In this document: positions 1 through 11,724 of the stretch, piece after piece
Layout: each line of letters starts with the position of its first letter
Position numbering within the stretch: the stretch's first letter is position 1
Position numbers and translations under genes: made by a program
Assembly (NCBI GenBank): GCA_020205615.1
Contig: CM035153.1
Location: 96,872,792-96,936,791, forward strand
Length of the DNA: 64,000 nucleotides
Reading direction: 5' to 3'
From: Panax quinquefolius
Taxonomy: Eukaryota > Streptophyta > Magnoliopsida > Apiales > Araliaceae
Notes under the pieces: model-generated
Seen by the model: the letters and a program-made list of their open reading frames with translations, nothing else
Told to the model about the DNA's origin: nothing
Database searches by the model: none

Positions 1-562
1 TGTTATCTAATAATATTATTTTGATAATATGAATTATTGCTTCGATAATGAAAAAATCTTGTGTAATGACAATTATTGAAACAACAACAATATAAAATAT
101 CAATGCAACAATTATTAAATCAATAAAATAATTGAATAGTAATTCATCGTAACCATTATTGAGTAGTGCCTTCTTACGTAAGAATCAATAATTGGTGCAA
201 TACTGAAGTAATCTTCCGTGTTTTAACCACCGAGTATTTTAACAAAGATAAGTCGTGAATAACTACATCGTTATTTTTAAACAACTTATATTTGTCGTTT
301 TTTTCATCCAATCGCTTTCTAGTTATGGGGCCCAAAAGGCTCAAGCTATGGTGCATACGAATATTCCTCGACAATAAAGAATATTCCACGACCCAAACGA
401 ATATTCCCCGACAACAATGAATATTTTATAACCACTTGCTTATTTGAAATTTTTGCATGTATTTTACCCATAACTATCCACATTAATCAAATCAACCCTT
501 ACTATTTTAAAATAATAAATAGAGAAAATTAAATTTCATTAATAATAAGTTGGGGTCTTACA
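1..562 (-). mobile_element. 3' LTR end of chromovirus A, cut by the window edge
   Basis: This stretch matches the last ~560 bases of the LTR at 5328-7889 (both contain the same TGTTATCTAATAATATTATT start, here at base 1 and again at 7333). It ends in TCTTACA at 562, the plus-strand view of an LTR starting TGTAAGACCCC on the minus strand. It is followed directly by a purine-rich tract on the minus strand, so it is the 3' LTR of the minus-strand element. The outer end and target-site duplication lie outside the window. Confidence 0.88.
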
Positions 563-575
563 ACCTCCCTCCTTA
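563..575 (-). other. Polypurine tract of chromovirus A
   Basis: On the minus strand the bases next to the 3' LTR read AAGGAGGGAGGT, immediately before TGTAAGACCCC. This is the expected polypurine primer for plus-strand DNA synthesis. The same arrangement recurs beside the B LTRs at 46776 and 54563. Confidence 0.8.
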
Positions 576-930
576 TGAAATTTCGTCCTCAAATTTACGT
601 GACGTACTGGTGTTTGAAAAGGTGAGGATACCTCGCTTTCATTTCCGTTTCCAATTCGTGTCATTTCCTCTATAGCATGATTCCTCCACAAAACTTTAAC
701 TTGTGGTATGACCTTTCTTGGCGTAGGACATGCTCCTTCCTATCCAAGATCTTGACAAGTACCTCCTCTCACGTTAAGTCTCTTACTATTTAATCAGGTT
801 CTAACTCTATAACGTGGTTCGGGTCTTTCACATATTTGAAGTATGATATGTGAAACACATTATGAACACGAGACATACTTTTGAGGTAACGCAAGTCTAT
901 AGGCTACATTTCCTACTCGGTCAAGAATTT
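570..930 (-). pseudogene. Integrase C-terminus with chromodomain (chromovirus A), decayed
   Basis: The minus strand encodes a frameshifted version of the C-terminal chromodomain region of plant chromoviruses. It aligns by eye with the better preserved copy at 54574-54912, which contains the [12 protein letters not shown] and [15 protein letters not shown] blocks. In chromoviruses this domain follows integrase and is thought to steer integration toward particular chromatin marks. It lies next to the 3' PPT, where a pol 3' end belongs. No continuous reading frame remains. The family call is firm from the B copies; exact limits are approximate. Confidence 0.7.
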
Positions 931-1984
931 GAAATGGACCAATAAATCGTGGATTGAGCTTTCCTCTCTTCCCAAATCTTGTAACTCCCTTCCATGGAGC
1001 AACTCACAACAATACATGATCCCCTATACTAAATTCCACGTCCTTTCGATGAAGATCCGCATAACTCTTTTGTCGATCTTGTGCCGTTTGTATACGTTGT
1101 CGAATCATTTGGATCTTTTCGGTGAGTCATACGTATTTAACTTCGGGTCCCAACAATGTTGCTTCACCCACCTCATCCCAACATATTGGAGAGCGACACT
1201 TTCGTCCATATAATGCTTCAAATGGAGCCACACCTATACTTGCCTGATAACTGTTGTTATAGGAGAATTCCACCAATGGTAAATACTTATCCCAACTGCC
1301 CTTGAAGTCTAGGACACAAAGTCTTAATAAATCTTCAAGAGTTTGAATAGTCCTTTTCGATTGTCCGTCTGGTTTGAGGATGGTATGCCGAATCGAATCA
1401 GAATCTGTGCCCATAGCTTTTTGCAAGCTAACCCAAAATCTTGAAGTGAATCTTGGGTCACGATCTGAAACTATGGATCTTGGCATGCTATGTAACCTCA
1501 CAATCTCATTTATATATATACTAGCAAGACGTTCAAGGAATAAGTCTCTCCGATCGGCAAGAAATGAGCGGACTTGGTTAATCTATCAACAATAACCCAA
1601 ATAGCATTGATGCCTTGAGAAACCAGTAGGAAGACCCGAACGAAATCCATGGTAATGTGTTCCCACTTCCATTTCGAATTTCAAGTGGTTGCAACGGACC
1701 CTTAGGTACTAGATGCTCCGCCTTTACACGTTGACAAGTTAAACACATTGAGATAAACTTTGCAATCTCTCTTCTTATATTGTTCCACCAAAATGTATGT
1801 CAAGATCACGATACATTTTAGTACTTCCAGGATGGATTGCAAATGGTGTATTGTGTGCCTCCGTCATAATCTTGTACTTCAAATCGAGTCGTTAGGGACA
1901 CAAAGTGGAGTGGACTCAAGTATTCCTTCTTCATCAATTCTCGCTTAGGAATAGCTCCTTCTTGTACTTTCTTCTTCATACGCA
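931..1984 (-). pseudogene. Integrase (chromovirus A), decayed
   Basis: The minus strand carries the integrase core in several frames. The clearest piece is 1127-1501, with VSDRDPRFTSRFW (second catalytic Asp), DGQSKRTIQTLED and the conserved APFEALYGRKCRSP block. The catalytic glutamate expected in QSERT is Lys here (QSKRT), so the DDE triad is broken. The zinc-binding N-terminal part lies around 1700-1984 and is frameshifted. Integrase would insert element cDNA into the host chromosome. It lies between RNase H and the chromodomain, the usual Ty3/gypsy order. Confidence 0.85.
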
Positions 1985-2440
1985 TCACCTTTCGAGATTC
2001 GGTGGCTCGAAAGCAACCTTAACTTTTTCTATTAAAGTTGGCTCTACGCGTATACTTGACATCATCGCACTCATTCCCGCATATGATCTTCTACTCAACG
2101 CGTCGCCTACCACGTTCGCTTTTCGGGATGGTATTGAATAGTGTGGTCGTAGTCTTTCAATAGCTCGAGCCAACGTCATTGCCGCCGTGATGTTGAGTTC
2201 TTTTTGAGTGAAGAAATATTTAAGGCTTTTATGGTTCGAATATATCTCCACTTTCTCCCCATATAGATAGTGCCTCCATATCTTTTAAGCTTGAAAACGC
2301 ATGGCCGCTAACTCTAAATCATGAGTAGGATAATTCCTCTCATATTCTTTAAGTTGTCATGAGGCATAGGCTATGACTTTTCCACGTTGCATGAGAAAAC
2401 ATCCTAACCCTTTGCTCAAGCATCGTCAGAGATAACAAAT
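1985..2440 (-). pseudogene. RNase H (chromovirus A), decayed
   Basis: The minus-strand frame at 1985-2251 shows [17 protein letters not shown] and, further on, [14 protein letters not shown]. These are the RNase H C-terminal half and the tether leading to integrase. The usual T-D-H is N-H here, so a conserved Asp is lost. The upstream half (about 2250-2440) is in another frame. RNase H removes the RNA strand during reverse transcription. Confidence 0.8.
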
Positions 2441-3440
2441 CCATCCGAACCAGATGGTATTGTTAGAACAGTCTTAAATAAGTCTCCTCTTAAGCTCTTG
2501 GAAACTTTTCTCGCATTCTTCGCTCCAAACGAATTTTGTATCCTTCCGAGTTAAAGTTGAAGTTAATGGAGTAGCGATTTGAGAAAACCCTTCCACGAAT
2601 CTCCGATAATAACCAACTAGTCCCGTAAAGCTACGATTACGGCCACCGACTTTGGTTGCTCCCAACTTTGTATTGCTTCAATCTTCACCGGGTCCACACG
2701 GATACTCTATGTTTTGACACCACGTGCCCAAGAAATGCTACTTCCTCGCCGTAACTCGCATTTCTTCAATTTGGCATATAGTTTGTTTTCACGAAGCCTT
2801 TGGAGTACCAAACTTCAAATGGTGCTCATGATCTTCACGACTTTTAGAATATATGAGGATGTCATCAATAAAGACAACAACAAACCGATCCAAATATTCC
2901 TTGAATACTCGGTTCATCATATCCATGAAAGTCGCGAGGAGCATTAGTCATCCGAAAAGACATGACTAAGAATTCATAATGCCCATACCGAAGTTCGAAG
3001 GTAGTCTTTGGAATATCCTTAATTCTAATCTTCAAATTTGATGATATCGAGCGTAACTAAGATCGATTTTTGAAAAGAATTGTGCCCCTTGCAATCTGGT
3101 CAAACAAGTCATCAATACGAGGTAGAGGATACCTATTCTTGATGGTGACATGGTTCAATTCCCAATAGTCAATACAAAGTCGCATACTCCGTCTTTCTTC
3201 TTTACGAATAAAATAGGAGCACCCCAAGGAGATGTCTTAGGACGAATGAAACCGATGTCCAACAATTCTCGTAGTTGGACCTTTAACTCCTGAAGTTCAA
3301 TAGGAACCATTCGATATGGGGTTTTAGAAATGGGCTTTGTACCGTGTTCAAGATCAATAAAGAATTCAACTTCACGTTCGGGGTAGGCAAGGGAAGTTCT
3401 TCGAGAAATACGCCGGAAAGTCAATAACAACAGGAATATT
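2441..3440 (-). pseudogene. Reverse transcriptase (chromovirus A), decayed
   Basis: Minus-strand pieces form a Ty3/gypsy reverse transcriptase. 3155-3430 carries the N-terminal palm region with [20 protein letters not shown] and VKKKDG. 2474-2665 carries the thumb/connection block with [18 protein letters not shown]. Between them the sequence parallels the near-intact RT of element B (49042-49602) but is interrupted by stops and indels, including the FIDD catalytic region near 2830-2890. The order RT, RNase H, integrase places it in Ty3/gypsy (Metaviridae). Confidence 0.82.
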
Positions 3441-3499
3441 ATTCAAATTTGACGTGTCTTTATTCAAATCCGTAACATGGGCTAAGAAAGCTTGACATT

Positions 3500-3935
3500 C
3501 GCTTTTTCAATAAACAAATAGCTTTATGATTAGATATGACATGACGATTGATTTTAATGGTTTAGTTGCTTGAATTCGCATAACGGGTTGGTTAGGAATA
3601 TGAAAACTAACAACCTTACGAAAATAATCAATTTTGGCATGATGAGTAGTTAACCAATCAATCCCTAAAATAACATCAAAAGCAAGTATCTTTAAAGAGA
3701 TAAGGTCGACGGGTAAGGTAATGGTGCCAACTTGAATCAAACAAGATTTATAAACAATGGATGTGATGAAAGTTTCTCCTAACGGAGTTTCCATGAGATA
3801 GGTCAAAGTCTAATTTCTCCGAGTCAAGTTTAAATGTTGAGCACAAGCGAAGAGATAAATGAATGGGTAGCACCCAGATCAAGTAAGGTATAAACTTCGC
3901 AAGAATTTATAAATAGCTTACCCATGATCACCTCG
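3500..3935 (-). pseudogene. Retropepsin-type aspartic protease (chromovirus A), decayed
   Basis: 3507-3806 on the minus strand encodes the C-terminal half of a retroviral-type protease, with the conserved FDVILGIDWL block. Upstream, in another frame around 3850-3925, the active-site region reads TLLDLGATHSF. The usual D-T/S-G-A is D-L-G-A here, so the active site is altered. The homologous site in element B still reads FDTGSTHSF. The protease would process the Gag-Pol polyprotein; it sits between the gag zinc knuckles and RT. Confidence 0.78.
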
Positions 3936-4054
3936 TTTGGGTTCCTCGCATTTTGACCGATCACAACAAACGCTCTTCCGGAACCGTTGACTTTGACTTT
4001 TTCGGGATGATCTTTTGAGTCACCGTCCCCATTGAACTAGGTTTCATTCATTGT

Positions 4055-5150
4055 ACAATCTCGAGCGATATGTCCTTCCTTTCCACAATTATAGCATACC
4101 TTGAACTGTTGTGGACAGATTTGGTGATATGTCCTCTTTCCGCATTTATAGCATACGACCGGTGGTCGTTCTCCTCCCTTAGAACCGATTCTTTCACGCC
4201 AAGATCGTCGTCTTCACATGGTCGTTGTTAAATCTCCTCTTTTAAAATCTCTCCTCGACTCGCTTCTTCTATTTTCATGGCCATGATTACCACCGAGTGG
4301 TTACCATTTTTGTCCGTCTGTTTCTTTTCTCCGCTAGTTATCATTATTCATTGATCGCTATCTCGTACGATCCTCGATTATGGTCCCTCGGTTGAACATA
4401 CTCGTTATCTCGCTCTAACAATTGAGCCTCGTTAACAACATCCGAATAGAGAGAAAATTTATGAGAAATGAGATATTATGCGTATCGACGGGTTTCAAAC
4501 CTCTCGAAACATCCGCATCATCGTTCCTCATTCTCCACCAAATGAGGTGCAAACACGGATAACTCGCAAACTTTGCCTCGTCTTCGAGACACCGCCATGT
4601 TGTTTTGTTCTAATCGATGAACTCTACTTCCTTCATATGACGAACACTTTCGTGAAAGTATTTGTCATTAAATAATTCTGAAATATTTCCCAAGACATCT
4701 TTGAGTGCATTGGATGGGTACGCTTCACAGACTCCCACGGTGAGTCCGCTTCGCCATGGAACATAAAGGTGGCGAATGGAACCTTCGTTCCTCCGTGCAT
4801 CCCAAGACATCGAATATCTTGGTAATTTGCTTGACCCATGTTTTCGCCATGATCGGATCGGCTTTCCCTTAAATTCGTGGTCCCAACTCTTTGAAGCTGC
4901 TTCATTTGTGACAACCCGTGAATTGCTATCGTTTCCTCCTATATTTTGAACACGAGTCTCCTAAATGCGATTTTGCATGAATCGCAAAAGCTTCTAAACA
5001 TCCCTCGTTCATCATCGCTTTCGGTGGTGTTGTTCATGGGAGGAACATTGCCACTGTTGCATTAGACGCGTTCTCCTCGTTGGTGAGTCTGAGCGTCTCC
5101 ACGGTCTCATTTCCATTGTTAATATTCTCGATTCGACATTCTCAACATCG
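4055..5150 (-). pseudogene. Gag with two zinc knuckles (chromovirus A), decayed
   Basis: Minus-strand gag remnants. A well preserved CCHC knuckle, [14 protein letters not shown], lies at 4055-4097. A second, one residue short ([13 protein letters not shown]), lies just upstream at about 4117-4155. The capsid-like region at 4610-4914 in two frames retains WEIFQNYLM and the ESVRHMKEVEF block typical of chromovirus gag. The N-terminal third (to ~5150) has no intact start. Gag would form the virus-like particle and bind genomic RNA. It is next to the PBS, as expected. Confidence 0.78.
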
Positions 5151-5313
5151 TCATAAAACAAGGGTTAATTAAGGAAATCAATATATCACATAATATCCTT
5201 ATAAACCTGACCAACTAACAAATAAGCTTAGGTAGGACACACTAGCGAAGGATTTACTCGTCTCTCCCCTCCTAGTTCTATTCCCCGATCTCCACCAGAG
5301 ATCATATCCCTAA

Positions 5314-5325
5314 GCTCTGATACTA
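5314..5325 (-). other. Primer binding site, initiator tRNA-Met type (degenerate)
   Basis: Two bases inside the 5' LTR the minus strand reads TAGTATCAGAGC. The plant initiator-Met PBS is TGGTATCAGAGC; one base differs here. It proves the LTR at 5328 is the 5' LTR and fixes the minus orientation. Confidence 0.8.
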
Positions 5326-5327
5326 AC

Positions 5328-7889
5328 TGTGACGCCCCCAAAATAGGTATACAACTACAACTTTATTATTACAACAGTAAAACTGTGAGTTTGAATACAA
5401 ATATTATCTTCTAGATAATATCTATACTCAAATAAATCCTCATCACATTTATTGATACATTATTTTACAAAAATGGTGAGGACTACTAAACAACTCTCTC
5501 TAGAACCTTCATTCCATACCCCGACTCATACTCGCTATATTCTCGCCTCCTGAGAAGAAAAATGGAACAAAAAGGAAAAGGGTGAGCTCAACTAGCCTAG
5601 TAAAGAATATTATGACTAAGATAATATACAAAAAATTATCATTAGTCTTCAACATGGAAAAATCTAATAGAATACAATAGACAACAAGTTTTTAAATCAA
5701 TATTCGCAGCTGAAATAATAATTCATTAGAAGAGTTAAGTAGAGAATGCAAACTACTATCTTCTATGTATGAATTTAAAAGTTCATCGTCTATCTTTTAT
5801 CCTTGTAACATCAATCAATATATATCCGGAATCAAATATTCATCTTTGCACTCTGTGCCAAAGATATTCATCGATTGGTCATGTTGTTCATCTAAACACT
5901 GTTCATCTTTTGCACTACGGGCCAAAGATATTCTTCGAGAAATCATTCATCTTTGCATTAAAGCCAAAGATATTCAATAATATCATCATTTAAGACCGAG
6001 GATGATGAAAATATTTTAAAGAAACGAATCCAAAGTGAAACAAAATGACAAGGATTAAGGATTAAGGATTCGTACTTTGTTTTATCCATGTCCAACAATA
6101 CCTCAAAAATAATCATAGTGGTGTAAAATTCAAGAATGATCAAAACATGGATACAATCAAAGCTAGTATCCGAATAGATATTTTGGACGAAAAGAAAATT
6201 TTTCATTTTTTGATGAATAAGTGTCGTATTCGTGAATAAGACAGTATCGTGAATAGTGCCAGAGTATCGTGAATAGTAACTCAACACCAAAAGTTTCAAA
6301 TTTGATAAAAACTTTAGATCAATATTTCAAAGATAATGATATTGAAGAATAATATCATTTGAAAATAATAATATCCCTTACCTCACAAAGACAAGATCTT
6401 TAAATTAAAAACAGGATATAAAGCTATGACTTGAACTTGCAAGTATAGCAATACTCAAAATATACTCAAAATACTCACAAGAATACGCCGATAATATAGA
6501 GAGAAAACTTCGCTTTTGGTGTGATTTTCAATTCTAACCTAAGCACCCTATTTATAGGAAAATGCTTAGAACACCAAAGCAGAAAATTTATTAAAATATT
6601 AATTTATTAATTTTTATTCCTACGCCCACATTTAGAGATCTGAATTCAGCCACTTCTAACACATGCAAGACCCATAATAATGACTAAAAATGTTTTTGTC
6701 ATTTTAAATATTTTATACTTCCAAAAATCAATTATTTCGGAGCATCGAAACTTCAATAATTCACAATAAATAGCCCTTTTGTCAGAAAATTCAAAACTCG
6801 CATCTTTTTATAGGAAATTCAATTCTCTACAATTTTGCAGAAGAAAGTTTTTCCGAATTCCAAACAGAAATTAACCGAAATCCATAAACGGACGATTTTA
6901 CAAGCTATAATCAAATTTCAGTCAATAAATGGGGTCCACCAACATGTTTTAAATATTTATTGCAACAAAAATACTCTTCCTCCTCGTATACTCATATATC
7001 CCACATTCGTTGTAAAAATATCACAATTATTATATTATTAAAATATAATAATATATTTAAATGAATTATTTTATCTCGAAAAGATAAAATTTCAATTTTC
7101 AATAATTGTCACATTAAAATTTTTCTCCATCTATATCCACATAAAATAAATATTTTTCTCATCATATGAATCAATAATTAATTATTCACAAATAATATTA
7201 CGAATCACAATATCGACAACTGTGCGGGTTCCCAAGAAAGGGGCTTTCAATAAGAATTTCTCCTTACTTACTAGCCGCAATTAGGTGACCAAACCTCTCC
7301 TTGAGACAGAACTTTCTAGACATTGCCAATAATGTTATCTAATAATATTATTCAGATAATATGAATTATTGCTTCGATAATGAAAAATCTTTGTGTAATG
7401 ACAATTATTGAAACAACAAGAATATAAAATATCAACGCAACAATTATTAAATCAATAAAATATTGAATAGTAATTCTCGTAACCATTATTGAGTAGTGCC
7501 TTCGTGCGTAAGAATCAATAATTGGTGCAATATCACAAGTGTCTACTCTTGTGTTTTAACCAAGAGTATTTTAACAAAGATTATTAGCGGTAACAACTTA
7601 ATCTGTTATTTTTAAATAACTTATATTTGTCGTTTTTTTCATCCAATCGCTTTTTGTTATGGGGCCCACAAAAGACTGCGCCGTCGTACGAATATTTCCC
7701 GACAGCAAGAATATTCCACGACCCAACGAATATTCCCCGACAACAATGAATATTTTATAACCACTTGCTTATTTGAAATTTTTGCGTATTTTACCCATAA
7801 CTATCCACATTAATCAAATCAACCCTTACTATTTCAAAATAATAAATAGAAAAAATTAAATTTCATTAATAATAAGTCGGGGTCTTACA
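5328..7889 (-). mobile_element. 5' LTR of chromovirus A
   Basis: The LTR runs from TGTGACGCCCCC at 5328 to GGGGTCTTACA at 7889 on the plus strand (2562 bp) and obeys the TG...CA rule. A TATA box on the minus strand lies at 6549-6556 (plus strand TATTTATA within CCTATTTATAGG). The part 5848-5975 holds spaced copies of a GCACTACGGGCCA-like motif. The last ~560 bases match the fragment at 1-562. It drives the minus-strand element. Confidence 0.87.
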
Positions 7890-9338
7890 AATACGCTCAA
7901 TATATCGAGAGAGAAATAGAGAGAAAACTTCAGTTTCTGGTGTGATTTTCAATTCTAACCTAAGCTCCCTATTTATAGGAAAATGCTTAGAACACCAAAG
8001 TAGAAAATTGAATATAATAATATTATTTATAAACAAAATTCCTTAGCCCACCTTTGAAATCTGATTTCAGCCATTAACATGTGCAAGTGAGGGCCACCAA
8101 AGTACAAAAAATATTTTTCTAACAAAGAATCATTTAAACTCCAAAAATCAATTCACACCCGATATACCGAAACTTTAATAATTCACAATAAATAGCCCTT
8201 TTATCAAAAAATTCAAATCTCGCTTTTTTTAATAGGAAATTCAATTCTCTACAACTTTTCAGAAGAAAGTTTTTCCAAATTCCAAATGTAAATTGACAAG
8301 AAATCCACAAGCAGGCGATTTTACGTCTATAATCAATTTTTGAATCAAGAATTGTGTCCACCAACACACAAAATATGTGTTAAACATTTAATCCAACAAA
8401 ATACTCTTCCTCCTCATTTATTCATATATCCCACATTCATTGTAAAAATATCACCATTAATATATTATTAAAATAATATATTTAAATAAATTATTTTATC
8501 GAAAAAGATAAAATATTAATTTTTAACAATTGTCACATTAAAAATTTTCTCCATCTATATCCTCATAAAATCAATATTTTTCTCATTATATAAATCAATA
8601 ATTAATTATTCACAAATAATATTACAGAATCACATTATTGACAACCAAGCAGTTCCCAGGAAAGAGGGGGCTTTCCAATAAGGATCTCTCCTTACTGGCG
8701 CGCAATTAGATGACCAAACCTCTCCTTAGATGCGAACTTTCTAGACTTTTGCCAATAATGTTATCTAATAATATTATTCAGATAATATGAATTATTGTCA
8801 GATAATAGAAAAAATGCATGCGATGACAATTATTAAAACAACAGTAATACAAAATATCAACACAGTAATTATTGAATCAATAAAATAAAATACCGAACAG
8901 TAATTACTGTAACAATTATTGAGTAGTGCCTTCTTACGTAAGAATCAATAATTGGTGCAATACTGTGTGCTTCTTGCATCTAACGCATATTATTGTGTTT
9001 TAAACAACGGGTATTCCAACAAGATAATCTGTGAATAACTACGCTGGTTATTTATAACCAATTTATTCTTGTGCGTTTTCTTCATCCAATCACTTTCCGC
9101 TCACGGGGCCCACAAAAATGGCTACTGTCATAAATACGAATATTCCCAAGCGATCTGAATATTCCATGACCAAACGAATATTCCCCGACAACAATGAATA
9201 TTTTATCACCACTTGCTTATTTAAAATATTTGCGCATTTTACCCATAACTAACAACATTAATCAAATCCACCCTTACTATTTCAAAATAATAAATAAAGG
9301 AAATTCCTTTTTATTTAAAAAAATTTCGGGGTCTTACA
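7890..9338 (-). mobile_element. 5'-truncated second LTR fused to the 5' LTR of element A
   Basis: Directly after the LTR end at 7889 the sequence restarts in the middle of the LTR (homologous to about 6480) and runs to a second GGGGTCTTACA end at 9338. A second minus-strand TATA box is at 7970-7977. The first ~1150 bases of an LTR, and any internal region, are missing. It differs from the adjacent LTR by many substitutions and small indels, so it is not a recent exact duplication. It abuts the interrupted Athila RT at 9340. Confidence 0.82.
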
Positions 9339-9339
9339 G

Positions 9340-9938
9340 GAAAGGTTAGCCGGTTATGCTTATTACTACTTTTTGGATGGTTATTCCGGTTATAACCAAA
9401 TTCTAGTTGATCCATCTAATCAAGAGAAGACAACATTCATGTGTCCTTTCTGTACATTTTCCTACCAACACATATCTTTTGGACTATGCAATGCACCTGC
9501 CACTTTTCAGTGGTGTATGATTTCTATATTCTTTAACATGGTAGAGCGATTCTTCGAGGTTTTCATGGATAATTTTTTTGTGTTTGGGTCTTCTTTTGAG
9601 GAATGTTTAAAACACCTAGCTCTAGTCTTAGAAAGGGGTAGAGAAAAGAATCTAGTGCTTAATTGAGAGAAATGCCATTTTATGGTACAAATGGGAATTA
9701 TTCTTGGGCATATCATCTCCAAATAGGGATTGAAGTAGAAAAGGCTAAAGCAGAATTAATCTCTAACCTGCCACCTCGACGAACGGTTAAGGAGATTAAC
9801 TCATTATTAGATCATATTTGTTTTTATAGACATTTTATCAAGGATTTTAGTAAGATTGCTAAACCTCTATGTAGTCTCCTTGCTAAAGACACCCCATTTG
9901 TATTCTATGAAGCATGCCTAAAAGCCTTGAGACTTTGA
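9340..9938 (+). pseudogene. Athila reverse transcriptase, 5'-truncated and frameshifted
   Basis: Translation from 9340 gives an Athila-type RT starting inside the palm domain: YYYFLDGYSGYNQI, then GLCNAPATFQ, then FMDNFFVFGSS. The catalytic YMDD-type box reads F-M-D-N, so the second Asp is lost. A TGA interrupts at 9664. The frame shifts and continues with GIEVEKAKAELISNLP and the FYRHFIKDFSKIAKPL thumb. The upstream part of the element (LTR, gag, protease, start of RT) is not in the window, because chromovirus A and its extra LTR are inserted immediately upstream. Confidence 0.88.
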
Positions 9939-9999
9939 AATCGCTCTGACCTCCGCACCTATCATTCGGTCCCCTGACTAGAACCTTCCCTTTGAGATC

Positions 10000-10407
10000 A
10001 TGTGTGATGCCTCTGATTATGTAGTTGGGGCAGTTTTAGGTAAGAGAATTAATAAAGCCCTTCATATGATTTACTATGCAAGCAGGACCTTAAAGGACGC
10101 CCAACTCAATTATTCTACCACAGAGAAAGAGTTGTTAGCAGTCGTATTCGCTTTAGAAAAATTTAGGTCCTATCTATTGGGATGTAAAGTCATTGTCTAT
10201 TCAGATCATGCCGCTTTGAAATTCTTGTTTTCTAAGAAAGATGTGAAGTCACGGCTGATTCGGTGGGTCTTGTTGCTACAAGAGTTTGATTTGGAGATAA
10301 AAGATAAGAAGGGAGCTGAGAATGTTATGGTATATCATCTATCTAGACTCATAGATAAAGTCTCGAGTGATCCCTTGCCTATAGCCGAGACATTCCCTGA
10401 TGAGTAG
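10000..10407 (+). pseudogene. Athila RNase H, open over 135 codons
   Basis: The frame opens with [14 protein letters not shown] (first catalytic Asp) and continues through [20 protein letters not shown] (Glu) and [11 protein letters not shown] (Asp). It ends with [19 protein letters not shown] and YHLSRL, the tether to integrase. The core RNase H residues are present although the ORF is isolated from RT by stops at 9938-9999. This is the best preserved domain of the element. Athila belongs to the non-chromodomain branch of plant Ty3/gypsy elements. Confidence 0.88.
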
Positions 10408-11724
10408 CTGATTTATGTTTCCCAATCACCTTGGTATGCAGAAATTGTTAATTATCTTATTACATATGAAATGCCAGATCATTGGTCTAAACAAGATAAG
10501 TCTAAATTCTTATCCGAGGTGAAGCACTTTTATTTGGATGATCCTTATCTTTTCAAGTATTGTTCTGATCAAGTAATTAGGAGGTTTATACCTGAGGAGG
10601 TTCAAATGTAAATTCTCTTCTTTTTCCATGATCAGCCATGTGGAGGCCATTTTAGTTGTAAGAAGACATCTGCTAAAGTCTTGTAGTGTGGATTTTATTG
10701 GCCTTCCTTATTTCATGATGCACATGCCTATTGTGTAACTTGTGAGAGATGTCAAAAGTTAGGTAGTCTCACGCGACGAAGTATGATGCCCTTTAATCCC
10801 ATTTTGATAGTAAAAATCTTTGATGTGTGGGGGATATATTTTATGGGACCCTTTCCTAACTCATTTGAAAATCTCTATATTTTAGTAGCCGTCGACTATG
10901 TGTCAAAGTGGGTAGAGGCTATAGCGTAAAAAACCAATGACCACAAAGTGGTGGTTTAGTTGTTAAAAGAAAATATTCTTTCATGATTCGGTACACCTTG
11001 CGCTATCATTATTGATGGGGGGTTGCACTTTTGCAATAGGCCATTTAAAGATCTAATAAAGAAGAATGGAGTAATTCATAAAGTGTCAACCGCGTACCAC
11101 CCACAAACTAGTGGGCAAGATAAAATTTCAAATAAGGAGATTAAGCATATCTTAGAGAAGACGATAAATCCCAACAGAAAAGATTGGTCAGTTCGACTAA
11201 CAGATGCTTTGTGGGCATACCGTATTGCATATCAGACTCCTATTGGAATGTCTCATTACCGCTTAGTGTATGGAAAGGCATGTCATCTTCCTGTTGAGTT
11301 AAAACATAGAGCTTTTTGGGCTGTTAGAAAATTGAATTTTGATGTTGACCAGACAAGAAATCATAGAAAACTTCAAATTACTAAGTTGGAAGAGATAAGG
11401 AATGGTGCTCATGAATGTGCAAAATAATACAAGGAGAGGATGAAAAGGGTGCATGATCAAAAGATTCTTAGGAAATCCTTTCACCCTGTCCAGAAAGTCC
11501 TTCTATATAATACTCGTTTTCATCTTTTCCCAGGTAAATTGAAGTCGAAATGGTCTGGTCCTTTTATAGTCCAGCATGTGTATCCTCATGGGGCCATTGA
11601 GATTCAGAATCCTAAAGATGGTACTGTGTTTAAAGTGAATGGCCATCGTTTAAAACCATTTTTGGAGTTGAAAAATCCAGGAGTTAAAGTTATGTTTTTT
11701 GAGGATCCCATTTATCAGGATTAA
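10408..11724 (+). pseudogene. Athila integrase, multiple stops, catalytic residues lost
   Basis: The reading continues after the RNase H stop with a recognisable H-H-C-C zinc finger region ([17 protein letters not shown] near 10720-10765). In the core the first catalytic Asp is Tyr (WGIYFMGPF near 10830). The second is retained ([11 protein letters not shown]). The Glu region reads [12 protein letters not shown], with Lys where Glu is expected. 11023-11427 is open through YHPQTSGQ and [10 protein letters not shown]. 11440-11724 holds the C-terminal [16 protein letters not shown] block and a natural stop. This element could not integrate on its own. Confidence 0.88.
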
